Assembly: GCA_001695595.3 (NCBI GenBank)
Contig: MBPM02000009.1
Span: forward strand, 992,001 to 1,056,000
Reading direction: 5' to 3'
Length of the DNA: 64,000 nt
Source: Plasmopara viticola
Taxonomy: Eukaryota > Oomycota > Peronosporomycetes > Peronosporales > Peronosporaceae
Part shown: in pieces, positions 43,553-54,514 of the stretch
Numbering within the stretch: the stretch's first letter is position 1
Layout of the letters: each line of letters starts with the position of its first letter
Program-made: the position numbers and the translations under genes
The notes under the pieces: generated by a model
What the model saw: the letters and a program-made list of their open reading frames with translations, nothing else
Database searches by the model: none
Told to the model about the DNA's origin: nothing

Positions 43553-45103
43553 ATGTACCTTGCGTCTTATTTTTTTGTCCGTAATAGCAAACGTGTCATC
43601 TTTGTAAGCGACAGAAGTAGGTGCGCATTTAGCGTGATTTCCAAAATTATGGCTGCCGAGCACGTCCAATGGTTCCCCACCTTCATGTGCATCCTCCAGT
43701 ACTCAATGTACATCACATTTGGGTACATGCGCGACGTCGCTGCCCGCATCTCTGGCATCTCGCGTTACCACACAGAGGACGCGCGCTCGGGGTTGGCCAA
43801 CTTGCTTCTCCATTGGGAAAGCTTTTACACGCGTCGCCTTTATCATCGTGTGCAGGACGTTTTTAACCGCCCCGTGGCTGGTGCGCCAGGTGCTCACATT
43901 GACCTCGTACGACGTGCATCGACCGACGATAACAAGACGTTTGTGCACTTGCACGAGCCACCGCAGCACTGTTTAAACTTTGGGTCGTACAACTACCTTG
44001 GCTTTGCCGATGACTGGCTCAACACGTGCAGTCGCGAGGTCTTTGCAGCAATTGACCAATACGCGCTTGCTTCGAGTGTACCCCAAATGGAGTTTGGCAC
44101 GACACCTGTGCACATTGCATTGGAAAAGGCCGTGGCAAAGTTTATTGGCAAAGAGGCTGTGATTGTGTACAATATGGGCTACGCCACGAATGCCACGAGC
44201 ATTCCAGCACTCATGGGCAAAGGCACGCTTATTCTAAGCGATGCGTTGAACCATACTTCGATCGTGAACGGTGCTCGTGCGTCCGGTGCGGCGGTGAGTA
44301 TTTTTCGACATAATGACCCGAAACACTTGGAAGAGGTCCTGCGACTCAAGATTGCCGAAGGACAGCCACGGACACACCGCGCGTGGAAGAAAGTGATGGT
44401 GATGATTGAAGGCATTTACTCGATGGAAGGCGAAATCGTGCGTCTACGCGAGATGGTGGATGTGAGTAAGAAATACAAGGCGTACATTTATGTGGATGAA
44501 GCCCATAGCATTGGAGCGCTGGGCAAGAGTGGGCGTGGGATCTGCGAATACGCTGGTGTCGATCCAAGTGAGATTGATATTCTAATGGGTACGTTTACCA
44601 AGAGTTTTGGGGGCATGGGCGGGTACATTGCTGCATCCGAAGAAATCATCAATTTCATTCGCAGCTCGAGTGCCGGTGCAGTCTATGCAACGAGTATGTC
44701 TCCGATCATTGCACAGCAGATACTTACAGCGTTGAACATTATTGCCGGGTTTGATGGCACGGATCTTGGACGTAAGAAATTGGATTCGCTTCGTCAAAAT
44801 AGCAATTACTTTCGTCAAAAGTTACTCGACATGGGGGTCCTTGCGCTTGGTGATTTTGACTCACCTGTAATTCCAGTGATGCTCTACCAGTTAGCAAAAG
44901 TTGGGATTTACTCTCGTGAATGCCTAAAGCGCAATTTGGCGGTTGTGGTAGTAGGCTTCCCAGCCACGCCGCTGTTGCTATCCCGTGTACGTTTCTGTGT
45001 TTCCGCTGCGCACACCAAAGAGGATATTGACGAAGCTCTCAAGATCATTGCAGAAGTGAGTGAAATGTGCCACGTGCGCTACCGGAGCTACTTTTGCGGC
45101 TAA
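43553..45103 (+). CDS. LCB2: Serine palmitoyltransferase catalytic subunit, LCB2 type (516 aa or 484 aa)
   Basis: Intronless. Two in-frame starts: ATG 43553, or ATG 43649 ('MAAEHVQWFPTFMCI'), which better matches the length and start of plant LCB2 and has a purine at -3; the longer form is listed because nothing rules it out. The N-terminal hydrophobic helix ('FPTFMCILQYSMYITFGYMR') is the ER membrane anchor. The PLP-dependent alpha-oxoamine synthase core has 'FGSYNYLGFADDW', 'FGTTPVHIALE', 'DALNHTSIVNGARASGA', 'YVDEAHSIGALGKSGRG' and the PLP lysine in 'GTFTKSFGGMGGYIA' (Lys 318 counted from 43649). It condenses serine with palmitoyl-CoA, the first step of sphingolipid synthesis, as a heterodimer with LCB1, whose gene is not in this window. 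Converges on symplekin with 200 bp between stops. Confidence 0.93.
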   Translation: MYLASYFFVRNSKRVIFVSDRSRCAFSVISKIMAAEHVQWFPTFMCILQYSMYITFGYMRDVAARISGISRYHTEDARSGLANLLLHWESFYTRRLYHRVQDVFNRPVAGAPGAHIDLVRRASTDDNKTFVHLHEPPQHCLNFGSYNYLGFADDWLNTCSREVFAAIDQYALASSVPQMEFGTTPVHIALEKAVAKFIGKEAVIVYNMGYATNATSIPALMGKGTLILSDALNHTSIVNGARASGAAVSIFRHNDPKHLEEVLRLKIAEGQPRTHRAWKKVMVMIEGIYSMEGEIVRLREMVDVSKKYKAYIYVDEAHSIGALGKSGRGICEYAGVDPSEIDILMGTFTKSFGGMGGYIAASEEIINFIRSSSAGAVYATSMSPIIAQQILTALNIIAGFDGTDLGRKKLDSLRQNSNYFRQKLLDMGVLALGDFDSPVIPVMLYQLAKVGIYSRECLKRNLAVVVVGFPATPLLLSRVRFCVSAAHTKEDIDEALKIIAEVSEMCHVRYRSYFCG

Positions 45104-45303
45104 ACGCGTAGCGGCATGGTTCGTGGTGCTGTGCTTTAGAATATATGATAATAGTAACTTCAAACAAATTGGAGCGACCATGACAAGAACCTGAAGTATC
45201 ATTTCATTTTCACACACTTGACGGAATGCTGCAGTATCGGAGTTGCTGCCGCGTAAAGTGTAACATAAGTTCACGCCCTTTCCGTCTTCCTATCGCAAAG
45301 TTA

Positions 45304-48300
45304 TTAAACGTCCTCTTTAATGTGCTCTTTCCCATCAGTAGGTTCCACCTTGACAGGATGAGCAATCTCGATTTTTATATCTGATTCATGATCGTCAGCG
45401 GTCTCATCGAGCGGATCTTCTTGACGTTTTTGAAGAAGAGTGTTGACTGCAGCTGAAAGCTCCATGGGCTGATTGTCCGGACCAGCTGTTAAGGCAAATT
45501 CCTGAAGCAACATGAGTAGCTCCTTCTCTTCTTTCAGTAGTAAAGCTAGTTGGGGTGCAGGGAGCTTTTCGAGGAGCAACGGGAAAGATGCGGGCTGAAT
45601 GAGCACTGCGCACTTCACAAAACCTTTCCACAAGGCGTCTTCCATCTCCCACACTCGTCGGTCGATAAGGATACTGAGGAGAGATGCCATGTCACTTTGT
45701 AGAGTTGGGTAAGCTGTGACACTAAGAATGAGGGTGCGCAAGGCAAGTCTTGAAATCTTTTCCTCTTGCACCAATACTCGACACACGTGAAGAAGCACGT
45801 CGGAAGGAAATGCGTGGCGATGTTCGACACAAAAGTTAATCGCATGAATGACTTTCTTTTGCATACTTGGCTCCACCTTCAAATCCACGTGATGCAGCGC
45901 CACTAGCAAGTCAATCGGGGCTACTGCTTGGGGAGGCAGTGCTTCTAGAAGCCGCGTAATGGCGACGGAGAGCCGAGCTTGGGGTAAGGATAGCAATCGA
46001 GGCAATAACGGGAACAAAGTATCGCCACGAATGTTAGGTAGAATCGGAATCAGGACCGAGATAGAGTCTGGAATGTGCTCATGGCTGTGGTACAACTCCA
46101 AGATTTGTTGGACGAGGACGTCGGTTGCCGACGAGCTCGATTCATTCGGCCGTCCACGGAACGATAGAATTTGAATGATGTGACACACTAAGCCAAGGGC
46201 ATTGGGCTCGAAGCCATGAAGTTGCGCAATCACCTTCATACTTCCACGTTGCTTTAAATGTTTGATAAGCTTTTCGATAGCACGAAAAATCACTTGGCGT
46301 ACAGCTTCAGATGCGTACGCGTACGATGCCACCAAGTGGGTGAGCAGAGATAGTTTCTTCGCACACAAAGCGAGATAAAGCTCCAATCGCCGCAGTATCT
46401 CCGATTCGCTGTCTAAGGGAGTAGATAGCTCGATCTCCTCCATGATTTCATCTGCATAGATGCGTAACTCATTGCAAGTAGCCTTTTCAGCAAGCGTAAA
46501 CCGTTGCACCTGTCTTTTCAACCAGCTCTCTTCTTCCTTCACTCCATCGGTACTCTTTTCGATACTGACGGGTTGACCGTTCTCCAAACCACTCAAGGCC
46601 TCGGGCATCGTTTCATCCTCGTCTTTTGCACTGACTTCATTAGAAATTACCGATTCCCGCAGTGAATTGACAAATTTAATGGCAATTTCTTCGATCAAAG
46701 TTTTAAGCGCATCGACGCCATACAATTGGTTCGCTACACACCGAATGGCAGAATTGCGATAGTGCTCGTCTATGTGGCATGTATATCGCAATAAAAGTAA
46801 GAGACATGGTATTTGGCAAGCTTTTCGCTCCTTGCATAAGTCACGTAACAAAGTGATCCCAAGAACAATTCCAAGTTTTTCACTAAAAATTGACGTCACA
46901 AGACGAAGAATCTCTACCGGAATCCAAGGCAACTGCGCCATCAGGCTACTGAATAGCTTCTTATCCGCCGACAAAGATATGTTCATCTTTTTTAGTAGCG
47001 TGCCAAAAAAGTAGTTGACAGACGTTCGGTAAAGTTGATAGTCAGTGCTAAAGGGTTCTCGTTCTGAGTCATCGGTTCTTGTCTCGTTTAGCTGGGAGAC
47101 TGTAACACGAATGTACTCCTGACAGAGGAGACTTATTGCCAGCGTTGATCGCTTGGCATAATCACCTAAGACAAAATCGAGAATCGTCTGAAAAACAAAT
47201 GGCAATTTTGATAGAGCACTCGTAGCGTCCGACACCGTTGTAAGGTGATCGTTCGACAAGCCAAGAAGCCACGGACTTGACGCAAGGCGGCAAAGGACGC
47301 CTTCGCGCAATGCTTCGTCCCCTCGAATTTTCACTCCATATTCGTATTCCAAGATTCGGACCAGTGCATCCGTTGCCATTTCATGTTGCCACGCGGCCGT
47401 CTCGGCTTTCAAATGCACCTGCACCACATTGCTCTCTGAAACAGATACAAGCGGCTCAGCGATCGTAGCAGCGTTTTTAGAGATCCAATCACTCACTTCG
47501 TCAAGAGCAGTGTCATCAAAAATTGGTACAAGAGCTGGCTGTTCCGGGTGCTGCGGCGTCTGCAATCTCGGGTCGCGTCGTACCCGCGGGTCCCGCATGC
47601 GCTTCACACTCTTTTCAATGGCTAGAGCTGAAGACGGAGTGGCTAATTTAGCCAACAGTAACGACATCCGCGCTTTTAACGCACTGGGTACAAGTTCCAA
47701 CTGCAGATTCATCGGGGCTGGAGACGGCATCGTCGACGCAAAGCTCTCTAGTACTAAATTGGCCACTTCGACAGCGTGCATGTTGACAATTGCATCGTGC
47801 GTCACCTTTTCTCGAGAAATTGGGACGGTAGAAGATTCGGATAAATGGACACGTCTGCGCTTGGCCAGCGCATTGGCACTCTCCACACGTTCGGTGATCG
47901 ATTGCGCTGCCGCACGCTTCCCAATCCTGGCTCTGCGCAAGGACGCTTCAGTAGGAGCATTGGTATACCGCCTTCGCTGCTCCTTGCTCTTACTAATCGC
48001 AGCAAAAGCACGCTGCGACGCTCCGACCGCAATCAAATGATCCGTCACGTCATCTGCAAACGGCTGTGCAGCCGGATGACTCAGTAGCTTGATGAGATTA
48101 GCAATCAAAGTCTTTTGAATGGCCGCATCTTCATAGCCCGACGTCGTCACGGTATTTGAGAGCGCAACAAGTTTGGGCAAAATGTGTGGCATATGCTGCG
48201 GTCGCACGGCCGCCAAGAGCGACAGCGAATTGACCATGACACTCACTTCACGTCGCGTTAAAACAACCTGTTTGTCGGCTACTGCGCTCACAATGCCACT

Positions 48301-49056
48301 TAATTGCTGCAACAGAGACACGCCCAGTGCTTCCAGCTGGGTCGTGATCAAAATCGTCTGCTTTTCGTCACTGATTCGATCCAAGCTACAGACATTGGGC
48401 TGGACATTCGAGCGCATGGGATCCCGATACGTCGACACGTCCTGCGCTGTACTCAAGAGCATGATACTGCTTTCAATCACTTTCCAAGCCTTTAACCAAA
48501 CCAACGCACTACGGCTGCTGTTTTCTTTCTCGGGTGGCATCCCCACAATGTTCGCGGCTGCTTCGACGCACCGAAGCGTTGCGTCCCAGCACCTTTTGGC
48601 GTCCATATCGACGTTCTTTTCAAAAGTCTCGGCTTGTAAAACAAGTTCAAAGCTTGCGTGAAGGTTGCAAAGCACTAGCTGCAGTGCAAGCATTGCATTC
48701 TTCTCGCTCGAGTAGCTGAGCAGCAACACAGTGTGGCACACGTCGTAGAGTCCCGTCAAGAGAGCAGACGCTATCGTCACTGCCTCGTTGGACATGGTGT
48801 TAGGTGGATCTATCGCTCCTGACGCTTCTTGTGCTATAAGCTGGAGAATTGCAGCCACGAGCGTCGCGTTCTGCAATTGGGCAAGCTGGCCGAGGAGCGG
48901 TCGAACGCTGCGCAGTACGCGACGTTCTGGGCCCGACGGGTCACGATGCGTCACGATTTCCTGCACATGGCGGAAAAGGTCCATCTGCTCGGCATTGCTT
49001 TGGGCTCGCTGGACCTTTTCCAACAGCGTCGTGACCTCTTGCTCTGCGCCGTCCAT
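45304..49056 (-). CDS. Symplekin/Pta1-like scaffold of mRNA 3'-end processing (1250 aa)
   Basis: Intronless from ATG 49056. The N-terminal ~350 residues form HEAT-like helical pairs ('TTLLEKVQRAQSNAEQMDLF', 'SVMVNSLSLLAAVRPQHMPH'). Around residues 490-515 is the Arg/Asp-rich 'MRDPRVRRDPRLQTPQHP', a signature seen in symplekin proteins. The C-terminal ~400 residues match the symplekin C-terminal domain: 'LPNIRGDTLFPLLPRLLSLP', 'VAPIDLLVALHHVDLK', 'AINFCVEHRHAFPSDVLLHV', 'VWEMEDALWKGFVKCAV'. The tail is acidic. Symplekin holds together the cleavage-polyadenylation and histone pre-mRNA cleavage machinery in the nucleus. Head-to-head with ARP1, 163 bp apart. Confidence 0.88.
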   Translation of the reverse strand: MDGAEQEVTTLLEKVQRAQSNAEQMDLFRHVQEIVTHRDPSGPERRVLRSVRPLLGQLAQLQNATLVAAILQLIAQEASGAIDPPNTMSNEAVTIASALLTGLYDVCHTVLLLSYSSEKNAMLALQLVLCNLHASFELVLQAETFEKNVDMDAKRCWDATLRCVEAAANIVGMPPEKENSSRSALVWLKAWKVIESSIMLLSTAQDVSTYRDPMRSNVQPNVCSLDRISDEKQTILITTQLEALGVSLLQQLSGIVSAVADKQVVLTRREVSVMVNSLSLLAAVRPQHMPHILPKLVALSNTVTTSGYEDAAIQKTLIANLIKLLSHPAAQPFADDVTDHLIAVGASQRAFAAISKSKEQRRRYTNAPTEASLRRARIGKRAAAQSITERVESANALAKRRRVHLSESSTVPISREKVTHDAIVNMHAVEVANLVLESFASTMPSPAPMNLQLELVPSALKARMSLLLAKLATPSSALAIEKSVKRMRDPRVRRDPRLQTPQHPEQPALVPIFDDTALDEVSDWISKNAATIAEPLVSVSESNVVQVHLKAETAAWQHEMATDALVRILEYEYGVKIRGDEALREGVLCRLASSPWLLGLSNDHLTTVSDATSALSKLPFVFQTILDFVLGDYAKRSTLAISLLCQEYIRVTVSQLNETRTDDSEREPFSTDYQLYRTSVNYFFGTLLKKMNISLSADKKLFSSLMAQLPWIPVEILRLVTSIFSEKLGIVLGITLLRDLCKERKACQIPCLLLLLRYTCHIDEHYRNSAIRCVANQLYGVDALKTLIEEIAIKFVNSLRESVISNEVSAKDEDETMPEALSGLENGQPVSIEKSTDGVKEEESWLKRQVQRFTLAEKATCNELRIYADEIMEEIELSTPLDSESEILRRLELYLALCAKKLSLLTHLVASYAYASEAVRQVIFRAIEKLIKHLKQRGSMKVIAQLHGFEPNALGLVCHIIQILSFRGRPNESSSSATDVLVQQILELYHSHEHIPDSISVLIPILPNIRGDTLFPLLPRLLSLPQARLSVAITRLLEALPPQAVAPIDLLVALHHVDLKVEPSMQKKVIHAINFCVEHRHAFPSDVLLHVCRVLVQEEKISRLALRTLILSVTAYPTLQSDMASLLSILIDRRVWEMEDALWKGFVKCAVLIQPASFPLLLEKLPAPQLALLLKEEKELLMLLQEFALTAGPDNQPMELSAAVNTLLQKRQEDPLDETADDHESDIKIEIAHPVKVEPTDGKEHIKEDV

Positions 49057-49219
49057 GGTCCCTTTCCGCCGATTGAATGGAGATTCCGATTTTGGGGAAT
49101 GGACCTATTTTAGTCGGCCTTGTCCAACCTTAAAGGGCACATATCGACGCGTTTTAAGCCAGTAGTAGCCACGTTTTGTTGGACAAAAGTGGGTCCAACT
49201 TGCAACTCTCCCCATAAAG
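49057..49219. promoter_or_regulatory. Bidirectional promoter, symplekin / ARP1
   Basis: Only 163 bp separate the two start codons, so one short region must drive both genes. No TATA box can be named with confidence. Confidence 0.6.
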
Positions 49220-50483
49220 ATGGCGAGCGCCGCGCTGGGGAATCAGCCGCTGGTGATCGATAATGGGAGCGGTCTCATGAAGGCAGGCTTTGCCGGAGGC
49301 GAGACGCCCCAGGTCGTGTTTCCATCCTTTGTCGGTACGACGAAACACACGCGTATGATGCCGGGTGGTGTGTACGAAGGTGGCGACGTGTTTGTAGGCA
49401 ATCGTGTCCAGCAACACCGTGGCCTGTTTACGATTCAATACGCCATGGAACACGGTGTCATTACGGATTGGAATAGCATGCATCGTATTTGGCAGCACAT
49501 TTATGCAAAAGACATGCTCAATGTACAGAGCGAAGACCATCCCGTGCTCTTAACCGAAGCACCCTTGAATCCCGTGGCCAATCGACAGCGTGCCGGCGAA
49601 GTCTTCTTCGAGGCGTTTAACGTTCCATCCCTCTTTGTCTCGCCACAAGCAGTGTTGAGTCTCTACGCTTCGGGTCGCACGACGGGGGTCGTACTGGACG
49701 TTGGGGATGGCGTCGCGCACGTCGTGCCCGTCTACGAGGGCTTCACTTTGCCTCATGCCATTACACGAATGGACATTGCGGGACGGGATGTGACCCGTCA
49801 TCTTCAGCTACTACTTCGTCGCGCAGGGTACAACTTTCAAACGTCAGCCGAGGGCGAGGTCGTGCGGGAGATTAAAGAGAAACTGTGTTATGTAGCGTTT
49901 AATCCGACGAAAGAGGAGCAACTCGAAGCGGAGAGTGCAGTCAAGGATATGCTCAGTGCGAAAGCCAAGCCTTCTTCTACACCAGGAAGTACGACGTCGT
50001 CGTATTACTTGCCTGACGGCACGTTGCTTCATGTACGTGTCTTGTTGAATGGGTACTGAGTCGATAGTAGAATGGTGGTGAATGCTCTTTTGCTGGTTGT
50101 AGATCGGTCCGGAGCGATTTCGTGCACCCGAAGTGCTGTTTCGACCAGAAATCATAGGATCCGAGGCACGGGGAGTGCACGAGTGTCTCGTGCAGGCTAT
50201 CATGAAGTCGGACTTGGACCTGCGCAAGACCCTCTTTGCGCAAATTATTCTCTCGGGTGGCTCGACGCTTTTTCCGGGCTTTGGCGACCGTTTGCTTGCC
50301 GAAGTGCGCAAGAAAGCACCCAAAGACATTAAAATTCGCATCTCAGCGCCACCCACGCGTATCTATTCGACCTGGATTGGTGGCTCAATCTTGGCTTCGC
50401 TTGCCACATTCAAGAACATGTGGATCACCAAGACTGAGTACGAGGAATATGGCACTGCTATCTTGCATCGCAAGACTTTGTAA
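49220..50483 (+). CDS. ARP1: Actin-related protein 1 (centractin), dynactin filament subunit (397 aa, 2 exons)
   Basis: Exons 49220-50032 and 50103-50483; 1194 nt, in frame; the 70-nt GT-AG intron joins 'LPDGTLLHV'-type sequence (…TLLH) to '[19 protein letters not shown]'. The actin fold is complete: phosphate loop '[14 protein letters not shown]', '[11 protein letters not shown]', 'LLTEAPLNP', second phosphate loop '[19 protein letters not shown]', '[13 protein letters not shown]', '[16 protein letters not shown]' and '[15 protein letters not shown]'. Closeness to ARP1 rather than conventional actin is shown by '[20 protein letters not shown]' and the end '[15 protein letters not shown]'. 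Compared with animal ARP1 there is a Ser/Thr-rich insert of about 20 residues ('[16 protein letters not shown]') before the 'YYLPDG' strand. In dynactin, Arp1 forms the short filament that links dynein to cargo. Confidence 0.92.
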
Positions 50484-50722
50484 TGATCAAAAGAACAGAG
50501 AAGCCGATGATCGGATCTACGAAAGAGGAAGGCAGAAGCGTCTATGCATTTAAGGCACGTCGATCAGTGTATTTTGTCGAAACGTACCGGTTAAATTGTT
50601 GATTAATACGAATGAAACTAACTTTGCGGGATCTATCGAATTGTTGCGCTTCCTCCGTCCTATCGAGATAAGATTCACGCACGAAGACGCGTTGGCTGTC
50701 GCTATACTTGTACTGTTGTAGC
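50484..50722. other. Convergent spacer between ARP1 and the MFS transporter
   Basis: Short 3' flanks of two convergent genes; no other feature seen. Confidence 0.5.
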
Positions 50723-52378
50723 TCACAAAGTGCTAACCATGAGACCATTTCGTGTTGCATGACGCTTCTCCTCCTTCTGTTTACGCTTTACGACGAGGAC
50801 AGCGACACCCCAAAAGATGACACCCCAAACAAGCCAAAGGACGGCAAAGAGCAACACCTTACGAAGACCGACGTGATCCTCTTCACAGGCTGGATTCAAC
50901 TCGGCTTCACCATTGATCTCGACAGTGCCACAATCCGGCGCCCACGCGTCCTTGATTGCGCCTAGAATGATCGGAGACGGCACGTCTCCTAGCGCGTGGA
51001 TAATCATCGTGTTTGCTGCCACCGCCATTGATCGACGTGACTCGGGAAAGAGCTCGAGGACGGCAATTGTTTCGGGAACTGATAGCGCACACATGGAAAA
51101 GAGACAGAGAGTAAGGAAGACCAAACTCAGGGGCTTGATGCTCGTAACTGCCACCATCGCAAGCCCAAACACCACTGCGGCCAACATGAAGTAGAAGAGT
51201 GCGTTGACGGAAATCACGCAACGACGGCCAATCTCGTCAGGTTTTCGTCTTGCCAGAAAATCGACCAGCATGCCGCCCATAGGCGTACCAATGGTACCCG
51301 TGATGGCCACAAGGCCACCAAAGATAAGCGACACGGTCGTCTCATCCTCAAAGAGTCGTAATCCAATAAAAATGGCTGGACTGAAGGTGCTCATGGCGGC
51401 TAAAGAGAACGTATAGGCCGCGTGTCCGAGAATAATAAGCATAAACGGCCCGCACGAAAGAATCGCCCACCATTCTTCAAAGAACGATGGCTTGTCCAAG
51501 GGTTGACTGCGGTCCTGGTCTTCCCAGAATGTAGTCGTCCGTGCCTTCTCCTCCTCGTCTGGTGTATTCAGCATTATCACTGAACTTTGCTTGTGCTCAA
51601 ACTCGTCCCGTTCGATCGGATGGGATGGAATCTGGTTCAGCTCGTCCGGCACAATGACAAGACAACAGATGATAAAGCCAATCATGATCATCCCTTCTAC
51701 AAAGTAAGCGCCCGCCCAGCCAAAGCTCGAGTTGGCAAAAATGGACCCGTAAATGTATCCCACAGCCGTGCCCACCGTAATGGACGCCAGATAAATACCA
51801 AGGTACAGCGACCGTTTCGCAGGGGGTGCGTGGCGATTGATAAAAGGGGTGGCCGTACACTGAAACGAAGCTTCGCCGACTCCACTAATGAGCCGACCGA
51901 CAATGAGCACGTAATAGCTCTCAAACACTTGTGCCATGCCACAAATCGCGACAGCAAGGACCCAGACCGTCATCCCCAATGCAATGATGCGAAAAGGTCG
52001 ATGCGTGAGGGCAAAGTACCCAAAGACAATGGAAAAGATCGAGTACGTGGCGATAAAGGCAGACGTGAGGAGACCAAAGTACACGGATTGGCGCAACACA
52101 CTGACATCCAACGTGTTGGTGATAAAGTGATTGAACTTTTCAGGTGCGCCTGGAATAATGCCGCGATCGACATAGTTGAGGAGATTGATTAAACATAGTA
52201 GCACAATAGCGCCTTGCTTGTCGACGCGGTACATGGTGCACGATCGGGCTTGATCGTTGGTACTGAGCAGTGGTCGTGACAAAAGCCACGCAGTCTCGGG
52301 CACGTCGTCTTCGCAGTGCACAGTGGAGAAAGAGCTGGTTGCGAAAGGACCGGACACAGAGACTTGAGGAGTGGCCAT
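50723..52378 (-). CDS. Spinster-like major facilitator superfamily transporter (551 aa)
   Basis: Intronless from ATG 52378. About 12 hydrophobic helices with a ~60-residue hydrophilic loop between the two halves. The first helix carries 'LLCLINLLNYVDRGIIPGAP', the Spinster/Spns signature (N-Y-x-D-R). 'LIVGRLISGVGEASFQCTAT' is the helix-4 motif of the same family, and 'TPMGGMLVDFLARRKP' marks the repeat half. The N-terminal ~60 residues are cytosolic and contain 'ETAWLLSRPLL', an acidic-dileucine-like sorting signal. Spinster proteins export lysophospholipids or sphingosine-1-phosphate-type lipids from lysosomes or endosomes; substrate here is unproven. Its nearness to LCB2 is two genes away and may be coincidence. 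Another oddity is the short, basic C-terminal tail ('KRKQKEEKRHATRNG'). Confidence 0.9.
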   Translation of the reverse strand: MATPQVSVSGPFATSSFSTVHCEDDVPETAWLLSRPLLSTNDQARSCTMYRVDKQGAIVLLCLINLLNYVDRGIIPGAPEKFNHFITNTLDVSVLRQSVYFGLLTSAFIATYSIFSIVFGYFALTHRPFRIIALGMTVWVLAVAICGMAQVFESYYVLIVGRLISGVGEASFQCTATPFINRHAPPAKRSLYLGIYLASITVGTAVGYIYGSIFANSSFGWAGAYFVEGMIMIGFIICCLVIVPDELNQIPSHPIERDEFEHKQSSVIMLNTPDEEEKARTTTFWEDQDRSQPLDKPSFFEEWWAILSCGPFMLIILGHAAYTFSLAAMSTFSPAIFIGLRLFEDETTVSLIFGGLVAITGTIGTPMGGMLVDFLARRKPDEIGRRCVISVNALFYFMLAAVVFGLAMVAVTSIKPLSLVFLTLCLFSMCALSVPETIAVLELFPESRRSMAVAANTMIIHALGDVPSPIILGAIKDAWAPDCGTVEINGEAELNPACEEDHVGLRKVLLFAVLWLVWGVIFWGVAVLVVKRKQKEEKRHATRNGLMVSTL

Positions 52379-54514
52379 GTCTTCGCCCCCGACCAGCTAA
52401 GTAGGTTTTTGATACATTCGGAGCTGGAAAAATCGTACTTAGGTAATTTATCTTGACTTTTGGCTGAGTGGCCTGCTGCTGGTCACACACACATGGGGAG
52501 CAAATCGCGAAATGGAGGTCTTATGCGGGAGGAAAGCGCAAGTTTTTACTCGGGCGCTCATGACATAACATCTGATTTCTCATCAAGTGCTCTCAGATGA
52601 CTCGGGTAACCCTACGATGCCGTTGCATCTGTCTTTTTTTTTTTCACGAATGTAGAGCTTAAAGCTGATGATCTTGTCACAAGAGGGAGGGGGTGCTTGT
52701 GGCGTTTGCGACAACGGGTGCATATGGCTCGCAGTAATACGGCTATCTTTACGCTGCGAGCAGTGTAAGCTGCACAATATGTTATTAGACTGGATCATTG
52801 TCAGTATTCTACACTGCCGCGCTGTGATCTGCCTGGGCAATCGTGTCGCGATGAGGACATTTCTCGACTCTACATTTGATTTAACCTTCTACATTAGATC
52901 TCGACTAGTGTTCTTCTGTGATGACTACTCGTCATACACTGCCTACTATTCTGACTATTGTAATTTAGCCTTCGGCTGGCATCTTTGAAGTAAATCTGCT
53001 CGTCGAATTAAGCCTTGAGATAACCGCCTATATTCGAGGTCTGGATTCTTTACGTTCGACTGCTTGTCGTAATGTAAATTTGCGTGTAAAGCATAAGAAA
53101 TGGCGTCTGTCTGTCGATTCCGCCGATACAAAGCGGTCAGCCCTATGCCATATGTCTTGGCTATATTAAGATCTGAAGTAATGAGTTATAACACTCCTAA
53201 ATCTTTTAGCATTTCAAATCCTTTTAATACTTAATTTAGCGGAAAAAAAATTACCATTGTAGCGCTGGCTCTGTGTTATACATAACATATTTTATTTTCA
53301 AATAAATAGACTGTGACTTATAGTCCATCAATATTGAGAGAAAAACCCGAACAGTTTTCCGATCACTTTATCTTCGTGTTTAGCTTTTGGACGAGCTTGC
53401 GAATAATTAAAAACTAAGATGCTGGTACGTTCATTCGGCAACCGCGAAGTTCTCGCTATGACAAAAGTGATTTTTTCGTGTTTAAAGTGCGCTTTTAAGC
53501 TTGCGCACCGCGTGATCTGAAATTTTTACCACCGTTACTGGCATTGATCACACCTGGGGTGCTAATTTGTATTGTTGTACCCATTTAATCGCAGTGACCG
53601 AGACACTGTGTGTTACGCGGTGTTTACTTTCTGTCTCTTTGTGGTCGCAACCTTTGGGAACCTGTTGCTTATAATTTTGTCTAAATGTCTGTATATAAGA
53701 GTTTTGCTGAGCTACAAAATTGATTAGGGATACATAATTCCAGTCAATAATTGGACGTCCTTCGTAGAACAGCGACATATTTTATTTGGTGTGAGTGCAC
53801 TCTTACAGCACAAAATATGAGTTGGTATTGCCATATTAAATTCAGAGCCACCACAAAATAGTTGGTCTGTGTCAAAAGCTACTTGACCTGCATTCAGCAC
53901 TCAATTTGACCCTATTACAGGTAAGCGAAAGACACACGAGCCTAACATAATAATAGCTTGATAAACTTCTACTTTGAAGTGTGGCTTAATTATGCTTGTC
54001 AAGCATTTACAAATGATTTGAGGCTCCGCAACGGCTAACGATTAATCAAATATCGTAACTCTCGTCCCGGTGTACAAAGAGTGCTGTACAAAATAAAAAT
54101 GATACAGTATTATTTGCTACAAAAAGGAGCTAATGTAATGCATCTTAAGTAATATAATGTGACCATCTTTTTCATATCGTGTACATTTCCCTCTTCATAA
54201 GAATGTTTGTATTACAAAGAGTACAGATGACCATCTCTTGTTGTGGAAATATTGCTCAGCTATTAGGCTTTCCAAAAATAATAGACAGAGTTAAATTTGC
54301 TAGGACAAAGGATTTGAATTTAAGGTCGCGATCTCAGCTTTTCGTGTAGCTTTTCTCAAAACTAAAGCATAAGCTTATTGTCAAGCAGCCTGTTTTTCTG
54401 CGCTTTTGTACTTTAACAAGGTGGCTATTCAAGCTTACACGTGTATTACTCAGTCTTCTAATACGTACTAGCAGTGTGATATTTGGTAAAATTACATCTA
54501 AGAGGATAACGCTC
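52379..54514. other. AT-rich intergenic region, start of the gene-poor flank
   Basis: Only short chance-like ORFs (60-106 codons) without domains. The first ~100 bp is the MFS gene upstream region. Confidence 0.5.

Noticed and set aside
47429..48661. Plus-strand ORFs of 160-200 codons inside symplekin
   Set aside because: They mirror the codon bias of the minus-strand gene and lack domains.
51587..52192. 201-codon plus-strand ORF antisense to the MFS transporter
   Set aside because: Composition is that of reversed membrane helices; no family features.
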